A stretch of DNA of 64,000 nucleotides, taken from Nigrospora sphaerica (taxonomy: Eukaryota; Ascomycota; Sordariomycetes; Amphisphaeriales; Apiosporaceae). Position 1 is the stretch's first letter. Each line of letters begins with the position of its first letter. The translations under genes and the position numbers were made by a program. Under the pieces are notes generated by a model. It did not search any database. It saw nothing but the letters and a program-made list of their open reading frames with translations, and was not told the origin of the DNA. This document shows, one piece after another, positions 44,587-55,840 of this stretch. The stretch is taken from contig JAGVVL010000002.1 of assembly GCA_018287875.1 (NCBI GenBank), positions 6,200,001-6,264,000 on the forward strand. Direction: 5' to 3'.

Positions 44587-46047
44587 ATGTCGCTGCCACA
44601 GCCACCCCGGAAGGATCAGAGCCACTGGTCGACCACGTCTTCCGACTATGGCGTCGACGGAAAGCGCGCGGCGATGGACATGCTCAAGGGGCAGTTGAAG
44701 CGGCCCTTGATCCGTGCAAACGGACCTCCATCGCCGCCCAAGCCGAAGCCGAAGCCCGGCACTCTTGGTTACAATGGCGATATCGTCATTACCATCGTCC
44801 GGCTGCTTCAGTCGCTTCCCATCGCTATCGCCTGCGCCGTCCACGTCGGCTCCCCCATCATGGACCTGAATCGACTGCGGCCATTCGACATAGCCGCCAT
44901 CGCCCTCTCCGGGGTCTCGCTACTGTGGGTGCTCATCACCGTCTTCCTGAGACACGTATGGTCCTGGTGGGTAGTGGCCATGGACTTCCTCATGGTACCT
45001 GGCTGGGTGACCATCTACCTCCTCGGCCGCCTTATGAAATTCGACGAGGAGCTGGGAACGTTGATGGACCTTGCGTCTTGGGCCTCCATTGCCGCGGTGG
45101 TCATCGCCGGGCTGGTTGTTATCTTGCAGTTGGTGCGCTTCATGATCATGAGATCGAGGCCTTACCGTTATGGACTTCCGCCCCGGAAACCGGTTGGTGA
45201 ATTCAAGTGTACGTGAAAGAAACTCGGCTAATGACATATCCAGCTCGACCGTGATAGCATCATTTCAAATTCAGGCGACAGGTTTCAGCCTTCCACTCGT
45301 TTACCTACCCGAAGCATTTTATTATCTCTGCCGGCACTACATCGTCAAGTGTCGGGCGACAACGATTGGCTGGGACCCGTCGGCATGGCCCGAAGCCCCG
45401 TGCTACCGACAGCAATGAAGGGCGATAGCAACGTCACGGCGCCAACAGGGGCGAAATCCGAGAGACGTGGGGCGCCATCCGCCGCAAATTCACCGGTCAT
45501 GGCCGACATGAGAGACTTGGCGGTCGGCGAGATCCGACCCGCCAGGGCCCGAATGGTGGAGTCGATGGGTCAACCAATCCAGCCATCCGGGCGAGAAGGA
45601 AGCCGGCAACAACCCGGACTGGAAGGACGACGGCAGCAGCCCGGATGGAAAGGACATCGACAACAGCCCGGATGGGGAGGACAACAGCAGCAGCCAAGGT
45701 GGAAAGGCGTGGCAGTGGGCGAGATACGGTCGGTAAGAGGTCATGTGGTCGAGTCCATGGCCTCAACCGTCCCGGAGTCTCTTCAAGTCGGAAGGGGTCG
45801 GGTCACCGTGAACCAAGCCCGCATGACGGGTGATACCGTGATGTCGGAAATTTATGGCGCCTATACCAACCTGCCCAATAAACCGGTGCCGCCGACACCG
45901 GTATTACCGGCAAAGAACCCTGCCAGGAGACTGCGGGACTTGGGGCAGCGAGTGAGCCGAGTATACATGGGCCAACCCCCCAGGCAGCCCCAATTTGTCA
46001 CTGCAGAGCCTCGACGGCCGATACGTAGACCCCAAGGATTTATCTGA
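44587..46047 (+). CDS. Four-helix membrane protein with a Gln/Pro-rich repeat tail
   Basis: Two proposed exons, 44587-45208 and 45350-46047, encode 439 aa. The first (207 codons) contains four hydrophobic segments, at about 64-82, 100-120, 124-147 and 165-187, with short loops. This resembles a MARVEL-like layout, but I do not recognise the family with certainty. The second gives a hydrophilic tail with four tandem 9-residue units (REGSRQQPG, LEGRRQQPG, WKGHRQQPG, WGGQQQQPR), flanked by two copies of VGEIR-x2-R-x3-VESM. The 141-nt intron has a GTACGT donor and closes the phase (T|TG), but its acceptor (TCAAG) is weak. If it is not spliced, the protein ends at 45216 (209 aa) and the downstream frame is separate. 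Confidence 0.6.
45590..45706 (+). repeat. 27-bp coding tandem repeat, about four units
   Basis: Units of 27 bases (GG-A/G-A-GGACA/G-x-CGGCAACAGCCCGGAT type) encode the 9-residue motif x-x-G-x-R-Q-Q-P-G. The frame is kept through all units, which suggests a translated repeat. Confidence 0.75.
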
Positions 46048-47537
46048 ATAGAGCACTTCGACCGACCACATCTCATATTCTGTGCTGGATGTTGCTGCGG
46101 ACTGAGCTGATCTACCGGGACCGGCCTCCCAAACTGCCGGTTGTAAAAAAGAAATGGGCGGCGGTCTCTCGAACATGGCGAGACGGGAGAAGGGTACTTT
46201 TTGGTCACAGGACGACTGAGCCCGCAAGACGAGGCTTTGGCAGCTTTGCTTCGGGGTTTGGGTTATAACAGCCTACACAGTCTCGGGGTCCGCTGGTGTA
46301 TCGGGGTCTGCTGGTGTATCGGGGTCTGGGCTGCGAGAGGACCCCACGAGCACTCCCGCAGGACAACCAAAGTCAGCACGTCACTGGGTCACGGGCAACA
46401 AGGTATGCGGTGTACTATACAACTGTACCATACAACGACAGGAACAATGCCGATGCATAGAGTCATCGACCAGCCGAATGTGAAGAAGCTACATGAAATG
46501 TTTCCAACGGCAGTCAAGCGGTCCATTCGAGCGCAAGGCGCCTACAACCATGGGACCAAAGGCGATTCGTGTTTGTGGGGAGGCCGGAGAGGGGCTGGCG
46601 GAATATTTTCTTCTGCAGCCCAGTCACGAACAGGCCGCAGGCAGCAAAAAACCACCGACGGCCGCTCCACGGGCAGCTGGCAGGCTCACGGGTCAAACCG
46701 TCAACTGGTAAGGAAGGCGCCGGGCAGCGTCCCAGCATGTGTGCCCTGTCTCGGGCAACGCAAAAGCGGTCGAGACGGGGACGGTGTCGGGCGGGGAGGA
46801 ACAGCGGCTCCTTCGGCAGATACACAGGAGTCGGGAAAAACGAGAGGGGCCTGGTGTTCCCTCGGTTTGACGGGCCAGGGACTCGGCCGACTGATCCGGC
46901 ACTCGCGAGCCAGCGCGCGACGGCTGTCGTCAAGCTCGAGGTCTTGGAAGAGAGGCGAGACCAATGGCGATTGCAGCTGCGCGCCCCCCCCAACGGTTGC
47001 CACTTAGTCGCGGGCCCTTTCCTCGAACGACCCGATGGGACGCCTTTGACTCCACTTTGGCCGATTATCCCGTCCACCTGCACCCAGCCAGGAGTCCATA
47101 ACTGGATGGAGTCCAGGCCTGTCTACTGTGTACAGCCCTGGCTAGGTCACTGGAGAGGCCCGGGGCCGAGCCTTTGCTCTCTCTCCCAAAGCATCCTCCG
47201 CGCCAGCAGCAACCTGTTCGGTGACTAGGCTGACCACCCATCTCTTTGCATGTCTTCCCAGCCGCGCCCTGGACGACACCCTACGATACGTCGCCTGCGA
47301 CTCCGACGTTGACGAGACTCCCCAACGTGCCGGTCCGCGTACCCACTTCGGCATTTGAACGCGCTTTTGCAGTCGCCGTGCCTTGCTCGGGCTGACCGTC
47401 TGGCTGACACTGCCTGTCGCGCCTGTCTGTCCGGCCGCAGCCCTGTGCTGCTTGAGAGAGCGCGGATTCGCGCGTCGTCCGCCCGGAACCGCTCCGGCGC
47501 GCCCACTGTACGCCGACACCGGTGCCGCCCTGTCACC
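46048..47537. other. Intergenic region before the second Zn2Cys6 gene
   Basis: No supported exon. Two direct copies of GGGGTCTGCTGGTGTATC (first copy with one C-for-T change) lie at about 46286-46325. The right end (about 47230-47537) is C/G-rich and probably contains the promoter and leader of the downstream regulator. Confidence 0.45.
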
Positions 47538-50245
47538 ATGACGGAAGCCGATGGTGCTCACAAGCCGGCCTCCTCGCGCCGGAAGTTCGCCGTCCCGCCT
47601 GTCAAGGTTGCCTGTCTGGCCTGGTACGCCCCGCCCCCGCCCTTGCCCTCTCTCGTTCCGTTTTCTTGCCCACCGATCCCGAGGCCCCTCACACGCGCTT
47701 GGCGTCACGACCCCCGGGTGCCTGTCGTTCGGCTGCCGCTTTTCCGCTGCCCATGGCGGCGCCCGTGCCGGCATTGCTTGCCGCCACTGTCGCTTGGGTG
47801 CTGACCCCGTCTTAGTCGAGCATCACGTACAAGATGCAATGGTGAACGTCCGGCCTGTGCCAGTGTACGTCCCTCTCTCGCTGAGCAAATCTGCCACTTG
47901 CCCCCTCCCCTTTGGCGCTGAAGCATTGACCGAGGCGTCCAGTGTACCGCCAAAGATCGCCAATGCGTGTACAAGCCCAGCCGACGAGGTGGGCCTCGCT
48001 TTCGCAAAAAGGTCGAACCCGTCGAGGTCTTGCAGGGGCAGGAGCCTCCTTATCCCGTCACGGAACCCGAAGTCAAACCTCCCCGTGAGTCGATGCTTGT
48101 TCTTCACTCGCGCCATGCGAAAGCTAATGCAACGCTCAGTCACGTTGGAGAGGTACATCGAGCCCGGCGCTGGCCTCAAAAACCTAGGTGACGCTATGCA
48201 TGATAGCGATGCGCTCTTCGATAGCCTGTTCATGAGTGCTCCCTCCGACAGCTCAACGGCAGATGCTTCGCCGGCCCACGAGAATTCGGACGACCCTATG
48301 GTACGGACGTACAGCAACGATGCGGCCATGTAAGTCACCATGAGCTCCTACCCTAGGCAACCAACCTGAGTTAACCCGCCATGCAGCCTTAACGCTTACT
48401 ACATCTGGATACACCCCTTCTTTCCCATCTTGCCCCCACCAGCAGGCCCCTCAGCACCAGACGAGCCCATCCCCTACTTCCAGAACCGACCTGCAGACAT
48501 TGACGAGTCTTCGTCTCCTATTGCCTTGGCTCTCTCGGCCATTTTGGCTCTCATACCTTGTCCCCAGGACAGCAACTCGCTGGCAGAAAGCTCCACGGTC
48601 TTCCGCCGTAAATATGCTCAGTTTGTCGCCCAGGCTGCCATCGAAAGCATTGAGAATGAATCGGATCGACCCGAGTCTGCCGTGGAGCCTCGAAAGGCCC
48701 TTGACGAACCCGATGAGATGCCTCGTCGATCGCCGTTCCATGCCGCTGTACCCCTGGAATTGGAAGGCATTGTGGCTCTGGACCTCCTGAGTGTCTACGA
48801 ATACGCCCAGCGCGGCAACCTGAAGAAGATGAAAAACCGAGCCAGCACTGCCATGATGTATGCCATGAACCTGTCGCTACACGTTGATAACGAAGTGGAG
48901 GATGAGTATACAGAGGCCCGCCGCCGGGTGTGGTGGATGACCTACGTCTGCGTCTGCCAGAGTTCGATCGTCAGCAACACGGTAAGAAACTGCGGTCCTG
49001 GCAGGGCCCTGCCCACTTACTGACGCGGAGCAGCAGCCAAGCTTCGAAGTCTTTGTGTCGAGCTTTAGTACCAAATTCCCAACATTCAAATCCGATCGCG
49101 AGGTCCGAGCCCCTCCTCAATACTTTGGACATTTCTAACAGAGCAAAGGCGTGGCCGTGGTTCATCAAGTCACAGCAGGCGATTCTGTCTGCGACACAGT
49201 TCGTCATTGAACTCAACAAAGCCATGGCAAACAAAACGGACATGACACCATCGTACCGGCGGATGATGGAACTCGAGACCCTTTTCGAACCCCTTATTGA
49301 GGAGTCGGAGAAGTGGACTCTGAACTGCCCAATGACGCACCCAGTCGACAGTTTCGAGGCTGTCGCCGCACACTCGCTCCGGTGCATGACACGGATCAAG
49401 CTGAACAGGTTAGTGACGAACCTACTGGCATTGCGATACTGAACATCCACTGAACTATCGTGGCAGTGCGAGGATTAAGGTCCACCGTTACTGTGCCTTT
49501 TTTGATCTGCCGGTCAGTTTACCCCATTCATCCCGCTTCCCCCTGTTCTAACCCATGGTTGTCATCTAGATCTTTACGGGCAAATACTGCGACCTGAAGC
49601 CGGCTTCAGACCAGGAGGCGCGCTCGCCGACCCCCGATTTACGCGTCTGGCCTACCTGCTGCAGCTCTTTGCTTGGGAGCCCGCCGTGCAACTCGACGGC
49701 CACGCCGGCGTCCGCCGTTCTCTCGCACTCGTCGCCCAGATCCACGGGGGGGCAAGATCAACAGTCGCCTCTCGCTCTCATCTTCCCCTTCAGTAGCCAC
49801 CAGTCGGCTAAGATCTGCCTCAGATCTGCCTTGAACATTGCCCAGGCTTTCGACTCTCTACCTTACCCTAATCCGTCGGGCCAACCATGCGACCCCCCGT
49901 GCTTCCTGGGACCCAGGTCCAACGTGATAGCACCAAAGACCATGCCCTCGTTTGCCTGTTGCGCCATGCAATGCGCATACGTCCTGCTCTCTGTCTACAA
50001 CAAGACGCAGACGGCGTATCCGGAAGCGGGAGCGAGCCCTGGATCGGTGCTCGTCAGCGATTTGCTCAGCCGTCTCCAGCAAGGGCTTTTGTCTACGCTG
50101 GCGACTTTGGAGAACTATGGAACTGCATTTGAGGCTCTGGGTGGAATGCGAGGTCAGTCGGTCTACAAAACCACAAGGACAACAGCGTGCTCACAAGTTT
50201 CTAGATCAAATACGGGAGAAGGTCTACTCGTCGCTGCAATTTTGA
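47538..50245 (+). CDS. Zn2Cys6 transcription factor with fungal-specific middle homology region
   Basis: Ten exons: 47538-47623, 47816-47864, 47943-48084, 48140-48329, 48387-48981, 49034-49102, 49149-49408, 49467-49512, 49570-50152 and 50205-50245. They total 686 aa with all phases closing. The zinc cluster C26-x2-C29-x6-C36-x6-C43-x2-C46-x6-C53 spans the first three exons; C29 is itself split by intron 1. A basic stretch SRRGGPRFRKK follows. The middle homology domain starts at ILNAYYIWIHPFFPILPPP and includes EARRRVWWMTYV and QQAILSATQF. The C-terminal part has PSFACCAMQCAYVLLSV. Target genes are unknown. The exon 6 acceptor is ambiguous by one CAG (49031 or 49034). The start of exon 9 (about residues 480-515) reads poorly compared with the rest, so a missed intron or frame error is possible there. 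Confidence 0.85.
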
Positions 50246-51451
50246 CTGGAGGATGTTCATTGTCGGGGGGCACGCTCGAGAGCCTTACTCGACACGACCT
50301 TGCCCGGCCGTTGGACGCCAGGGGCACTTACGATTTGACGATGATGTACTCCCCTCGCCACCCGCGATCTTTCACCAATGAATAATCATGCCAATGCATC
50401 GTAGTATCGTTCGTGACTATTCTATACTGGCCTATGTCTGTAACTCAATGTAGACTTGCTTCAACCGTGAAGCATCATCAGTCGGATTGCACCATCTGTG
50501 CTCCAATTCGACGGTTCATCATCGCTTTGCTTTCCACGTTCCTTGCACCTCGTTCGAGTCCAGTAGGTGAGACATAAGTACCTGACGAGAGTGGCCATAT
50601 TTTCGTCTGTCGCTTCCTGCGAGCTATCGCTCCGTGGCCTCTCCTGGATGCAAATAGTGCCCACCAAGATCATGGTCGGATTCCAGCCACGCCGAGGCGG
50701 CCATACTTACCTACGTCCCTTCCTCTTCGTAGGTACTGATGGGTATCGGAATGTTTGTTGGTCAGCGCATCCAATCCACCCCTGCCTGGCGACCGACTAC
50801 TGGGAAGAATTTCTAGGGGATAAGGTCACCAGCTGCCCTGAATTCAAGTTTGCGCGTCGGTCGGGAATCCCGAGGCGAGAGCCAAACGTAAATAGAAGGG
50901 AAAAGTGAAAAGATGCTAGAAGCAACGGCACAGTCATGGAGACCGCGGCATTTCTGTTGGGAGAATGATACGAACATTGCAGAAGGAGCGTTACATGCCG
51001 AAGTAGGAGAACGGGCAGGCAAGGGGTCATTTTTTTATAACTTGGGAATAATTTTCTACACCGGGAATGACTCCTGTATGCTGCTTCGTGATATACGGCC
51101 TCTTAAGGAGCCAAATTTTCGTTATACTCACGATCCGCTTTCGAAACACGCGTATCCCGTAAATCCCGTGACGTGAAGTAAACCGTCGAATCTACCCCGT
51201 GCATTCTCTTTCAGTTGCGCTTGTTTTCCGAATATCGAGTATTCGCGCACTTTGTTCCAGATTCGGAACAGAGGCAGCGCGTTTTTATTACGCCAATATA
51301 CAATTAGAGGACACCTCAAAAGGACCAATCAAATCTTGTCAATTGAGTCGAGCAACGGTTTTCTCTGGGAATATAATTCCTTGTTGCGGGGAATGATTCC
51401 TTCCCTATGACAAATAATCTTGGACCGCTATGGTGGTCTCGCGTGCCGAGC
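50246..51451. other. Convergent intergenic region between the second regulator and the PhzF gene
   Basis: Comparatively AT-rich, above all at 50930-51420. It contains the 3' ends of both genes. No exon, RNA gene or repeat of note was found. Confidence 0.5.
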
Positions 51452-52627
51452 TCAATCCAGCGTAATTGTTCCCTTCTGCACCACGACGGCCTCGCCGCCC
51501 AACCAGACGTCCCGAATCTCGACGCGGCCCCGGGCATCCCTGGCGGCGGCCGTCTCGACCCGGATGACGCTCGGGCGGCCCATCTCGACGCCCTGCGTGA
51601 TGACGAAGCGGGCGCCGCCGGGAGCCTCGGTCATCGTCAGGTAGGCGGCGAGAGCGCTGGCGGCGCTGCCGGTGGCGGGGTCCTCGAGGTCGGCCTCGAC
51701 CATGCGGGTGCGCAGCCGCCGCGCGCCGGCACCGTCGTCCCCTCCCGCCTCGGCCTCGGCCTCGACGTAGTAGTAGCGACACAGGAAGCCCAGCGGCCAG
51801 TCGTCGTCTGTCAGCGCGGCAGGGAAGGCCAGCCGGGACCGCTGGACGCGCCCCAACTGCTTCAGCGACGCCAGCCGCACCAGCACGAACGACATGCCCG
51901 GGACGATGCTGAAGACGGGCGCCGCAAGCTCGGCCGCCCGTATCGCGGCGTCGTGGTGCGAGAGCCCCTCGTACGTGGCGTGCTCCGCTGGCGACACCAC
52001 GTCGCCCAGCGTACGGCAATGGTGACGTCTGCGACCGCCCCACACGTTGAGGTTAGCATTTACATGAAAGGGGGGTGGGGGCACCGAAGACTCCCTCCCC
52101 ATCGTGGGCCTTCTGGTAGCGAAGCCGAGCGCCAGGGGGAGTTCTTCTTCTTGTGCCCGGTGAGGGGAAGACGACGTAAGCCCCCTCCCCCCCGAAACAG
52201 CTCCGGCAACTTACACGTTGTGCGCGATGCGGGCGCGGACGGCGCGGCTCCCCGGCGGCGAGGGCGGCAGGAGGCTGATGGGCCCGGAGCGGGTGACGAG
52301 GGTGTCGACGGCCGGGTAGAGGTGGTGGCGGGCGAGGACGGCGGTGCCGATGGTGGGGTGGCCGGCGAAGGGCAGCTCCTGGTCGACGGTGAAGATGTCC
52401 ATCTCGAGCGCCGTCGCCGTCGCCGCCGCCGCCGCCGCCCCGCTGCCGTCGTCGGCCGGCTCGTGCAGGAAGACCGTCTCCGAGAGGTTGAACTCGCGCG
52501 CCACCGCCTGCTTCTGCGCCGTCGTGAGGGCGCTCCGCAGCGCCGCCGGGACGCGCACCACGGCGAGCGGGTTGCCCTTGAACCGTGTGCTCGTGAAGAC
52601 GTCGAGGGTCGTGAAGGACAGCTCCAT
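51452..52627 (-). CDS. PhzF-family isomerase/epimerase-like protein
   Basis: Two exons, 52627-52215 and 52028-51452, with a 186-nt intron (donor GTAAGT, branch GCTAAC, acceptor GCAG), encode 329 aa. Family landmarks are FTSTRFKGNPLAVV near the start, NLSETVFL with the likely catalytic Glu50, QELPFAGHPTIGTA, and DPATGSAASALAAYL in the second half. PhzF proteins are two-domain enzymes related to diaminopimelate epimerase. Bacterial PhzF isomerises a phenazine precursor, but most fungal members have no known substrate and there are no phenazine genes nearby. An Ala-rich insert (GAAAAAATATA) at about residues 60-72 comes from a GCC/GTC repeat in this very GC-rich exon. The gene stands between convergent neighbours and forms no visible cluster. 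Confidence 0.92.
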
Positions 52628-53252
52628 GGTTCGGCTTTGTGCTGTCTCGTAAGTTTTACGCGAGGGGCACGACGCGAGCACGCTGTAACAACAGGCCTAG
52701 ACGGTGGTGTGTATAAGTGACAATGGAGTGTTTAGAAGCTCCGGCGTCGTGGCTTAAGTGAGTCACAACAGTGCTCGATCGAAGCTCCGGGTCGGAGACG
52801 GCGAATTTGGGTACGTCGTGCCGGTTTGCCCAATCTCCAGAATTAGACAGGCAGATAAGTGTGCATCTAACTAGATTAAGTCCGCAGACACATTGTGCTT
52901 GCTACATCGATGCATCTGATATCGCTGTTTTTCATTTACGACTAGTCATCACTTCCCCACTTTACGCCCTGCCGAGTGCATGTGAGCTGCGATGCCGTGT
53001 ATGCAAGTCCCGTTTGACATTGGGGTAGGAAAAAAACCCCAGATCTAGACGGCTATGACACTGGTATACAAGACTAACAACCACGCACAGTAGCCACGCG
53101 TATTGAAACAAAAAGCCTCCTCTCGCATAATGCCGGCACGTGGAAATATTGCTACATCGTGACGTGCTGAACCGGTGTAACCACGTGATGAACTCGGCCG
53201 CCGGATCTCAGAGCCTCCCCGGCTCCATATACGTTTGCTCGCATTTACCAAA
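52628..53252. promoter_or_regulatory. Upstream region of the PhzF gene and 3' end of the channel gene
   Basis: Both flanking genes are on the minus strand, so this stretch combines the PhzF promoter with the channel gene terminator. It is AT-richer than the coding DNA on both sides. No exon is seen. Confidence 0.45.
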
Positions 53253-55840
53253 CTAAAAGCGCGTAGTTTCTACGCCCGCTCCAGGCTGCAAGGCGACCAC
53301 TAGCGAAGTCAGCCTGTCGATCTTGGCCGAAAGCTCGGCGATGCGGACGTCGACGTCGCTGGGCGCATCCATCTGGTCGTCTTCGCCGTCGTGCGACGAC
53401 GAGGGAGCGTAGAAGGGCCCTGGTCGGTGAATCGAAGTTCCCGTGGGCTGCGACGGCGCCATCCGGGGCCGGGACGCCGCCGAAGCCAGAGGAGGGGCTG
53501 GGTGCCGTTTCACCGCCGCCCTTCGCGGTCCGCGGAACGCGCTGAAGCCGTCGTTGGGCGAGGCCTTGCTTGTCAACCACTCATACACCACAATGACGGC
53601 CACGATGGGTGAGTGGGTGGCCTTGAGGAGGAGGATGCGTGCGTGGCGGAACTTGTGATCCGAGGGCAAAAAGAGCCGGAGGGGCCGGAAGATGCATAGG
53701 GCAATCAGATTGAACGGCGCTTCGTCCCCCAAGTCAGCACCTCCTCTTCCGAAGCCAGCAGAGCGGGAGTCGACTTACGGTAAAAGTGTGTGAGCCGATT
53801 ACTAGTCGAGGCCTCCAGCACATACACGCTGTACACATAGAGGTATTCTTCGCGGGCGTGCGAGATGACTCGGGAGAAACTATTGCTGAGCATACCGGTG
53901 AGGGAGCCCATAAGAAGGATGGAGCTCAACGTCACAAAAAGGAACATGAGGGGCGGCCCTGGCGACAGGTCAGCTGTCGTGTGTCACGTCGGGATATGTA
54001 CCGAGTTCTCCTTACCGAAAATAGGATCAATATCCCCCATGATGTCAAAGCCAACATAACTTGACCCAAAGAAGATTTTGGTGACGATCATGGCCATGCG
54101 CGGGAACGAATACAGCTCTCTTCCCACCAAAGAGAAGGTGGTTAGAAAGCCCATGTATATGATGGCCACGAGTACCATGAATTTCAGGAAATCCAAGCCC
54201 ATGGCCTTGAGGCAGGGGATCAAAGTCCCCCAGTAGGGGCTCAGACTCAAGATGGAGCAGACTCTGGGGACCATGAACAGTGCCTCCAGCGACAGCACGT
54301 TAAAGGCGGTATCGACCAGCTCGTAGTCCTGATAGTAGAAACCGACAAACCCTACAGTTCCGCGTTTAGCATGGTGGCTTCGGTTGGTCAGGCGTAGGGC
54401 TTCGAGACTCACTCATGATGGCGAACACCATACCGATAGCAATCATAATCATGTCAAAGAGATTCCAGACATCGGCAGCATAAAAGATGGACCCAGCGTC
54501 GATGTATTCGCTGACCTCGTCGTAGAAAAAGGCGGCAAACCAGAGGTACAGCATGACTTCCGTCGGGGTCACCGCATACCGGTTTTGTTCAATCAGCACC
54601 GAGTAGTAGATGCACAGGAAAACGCCAAAGAACAAGACTTCGAAGGCCTTGAGGTACTTGGGCACCCGAAGGCGGCAAAAAGGGTCGGCGGTGTGTTGGT
54701 TGTAAAACCGGGGTTTCTTGACCGAATGCACGGAAAGTCGGTCCCAGAAGATGATTTTCCCGTTCCAGATGCCATTGATGATCTTCTGAACCACGTGTTG
54801 GCTGAGGAATCTTTTGGCGTCGGCAATGGCGGCGATTTCGAGGGCGTTGAGGTTGATGAAGGGAGCCGTCGGATCCTCGTCCTCTTCCTCGTCGGCCGAA
54901 TCCCCATGGAAGCTCATGGTGAGCTTCGAGATGGAATGGAGCAGCTGGTTTCGTTTTTGCGACCCGTTTCGCCGCAGGTTCTCCTCCTGCTCCGCCTCTC
55001 CCGTAGGCGTGACTGACCCTCCCAGCAGCGCCGTACATTCGTTGCTCTCGCCTTGGTCCGCGGCGGCGGACGCAGAAGCGCCAGCGCGAGCCACCGGCTC
55101 GGGCCTGGGGATGTCATACAGACAGAACTCAACGGCTTCACGCTCCGATAGACGCGTCAGGAAACGCCAGGCCACAATCTCGCAGGCGTTGGCACGCGCC
55201 TCCCCGACACCGCGCTCATCGTCGCCGCCAGTGCCATAATGCCAGCGCAGAGCACTGGGTAACGAAGCGTCAGCGGGGCGTGTACGTAACAAGGGGGAGG
55301 AGGGTTCGCGATGGGCGGTAGGTAAGCGATGAGGTAATCACATCTCCCCGAAGCCCGTCCCGGCTGCATCTGCCCCGGGGGCTGCCGGCCACTGCTTGGC
55401 ACACAAATGTGGCGCAATTGCGCGGGTACAACGTTCGCCGCCGACAGAGGCGTTAGGGCCACCCCGGGCCGCGGGATGACACGGCTTGACTTACAGCAGG
55501 GCGTTAACGATGGCCGGGTTGGTCACGTGGGTGCCGAGGTGTTCGACGAGAGTGCGCAGGCTGTCACCGGCCGACGTGGTCCGAAGCTGTTCAAAGGTCG
55601 CTGGCATGCAGATGACATCGGCGATGTAGCTGTGCACGCGACGTCAGCGCCCACGCCCCCACGGTCTCGGCTCCTGCATACCGCCAACGCAAGCGCTTAC
55701 AGCGACAACTTCTTGACCACCTCGCGAAACGGGTCCTCGTAGCTGATATCAGGGAGCTCTGTCCGCCACTGCGGCGCCCAATGGGGAGAAGGGGCGCGGT
55801 CGCCGGCGGCCTTGAGATTGGCTTTGACGCGTATGGGCAT
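53253..55840 (-). CDS. yvc1: Vacuolar TRP-type cation channel (YVC1/TRPY-like)
   Basis: Six exons, 55840-55701, 55629-55495, 55254-54413, 54351-54016, 53958-53779 and 53719-53253, encode 699 aa; introns are 71, 240, 61, 57 and 59 nt. The soluble N-terminal region (about 1-290) is followed by several hydrophobic helices, including YLKAFEVLFFGVFLCIYYSV (about 295-315), MLYLWFAAFFYDEVSEY and WNLFDMIMIAIGMVFAIM. The pore-containing part lies in exon 4 (MAMIVTKIFFGSSYVGFDIM). A final helix, LFVTLSSILLMGSLTGML, leads to AREEYLYVYS. The cytosolic tail ends with an acidic patch (HDGEDDQMD) and a short coiled coil. YVC1 releases calcium from the vacuole under osmotic stress in yeast; the same role is inferred here. 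The N-terminal exons were placed from closing phases and MPIRVKANLKAAG; they are less certain than the rest. Confidence 0.88.

Noticed and set aside
46201..47007. A 268-codon plus-strand frame
   Set aside because: Begins in a short tandem duplication, has no recognisable domain and overlaps equally long frames in other phases; typical of GC-rich non-coding DNA.
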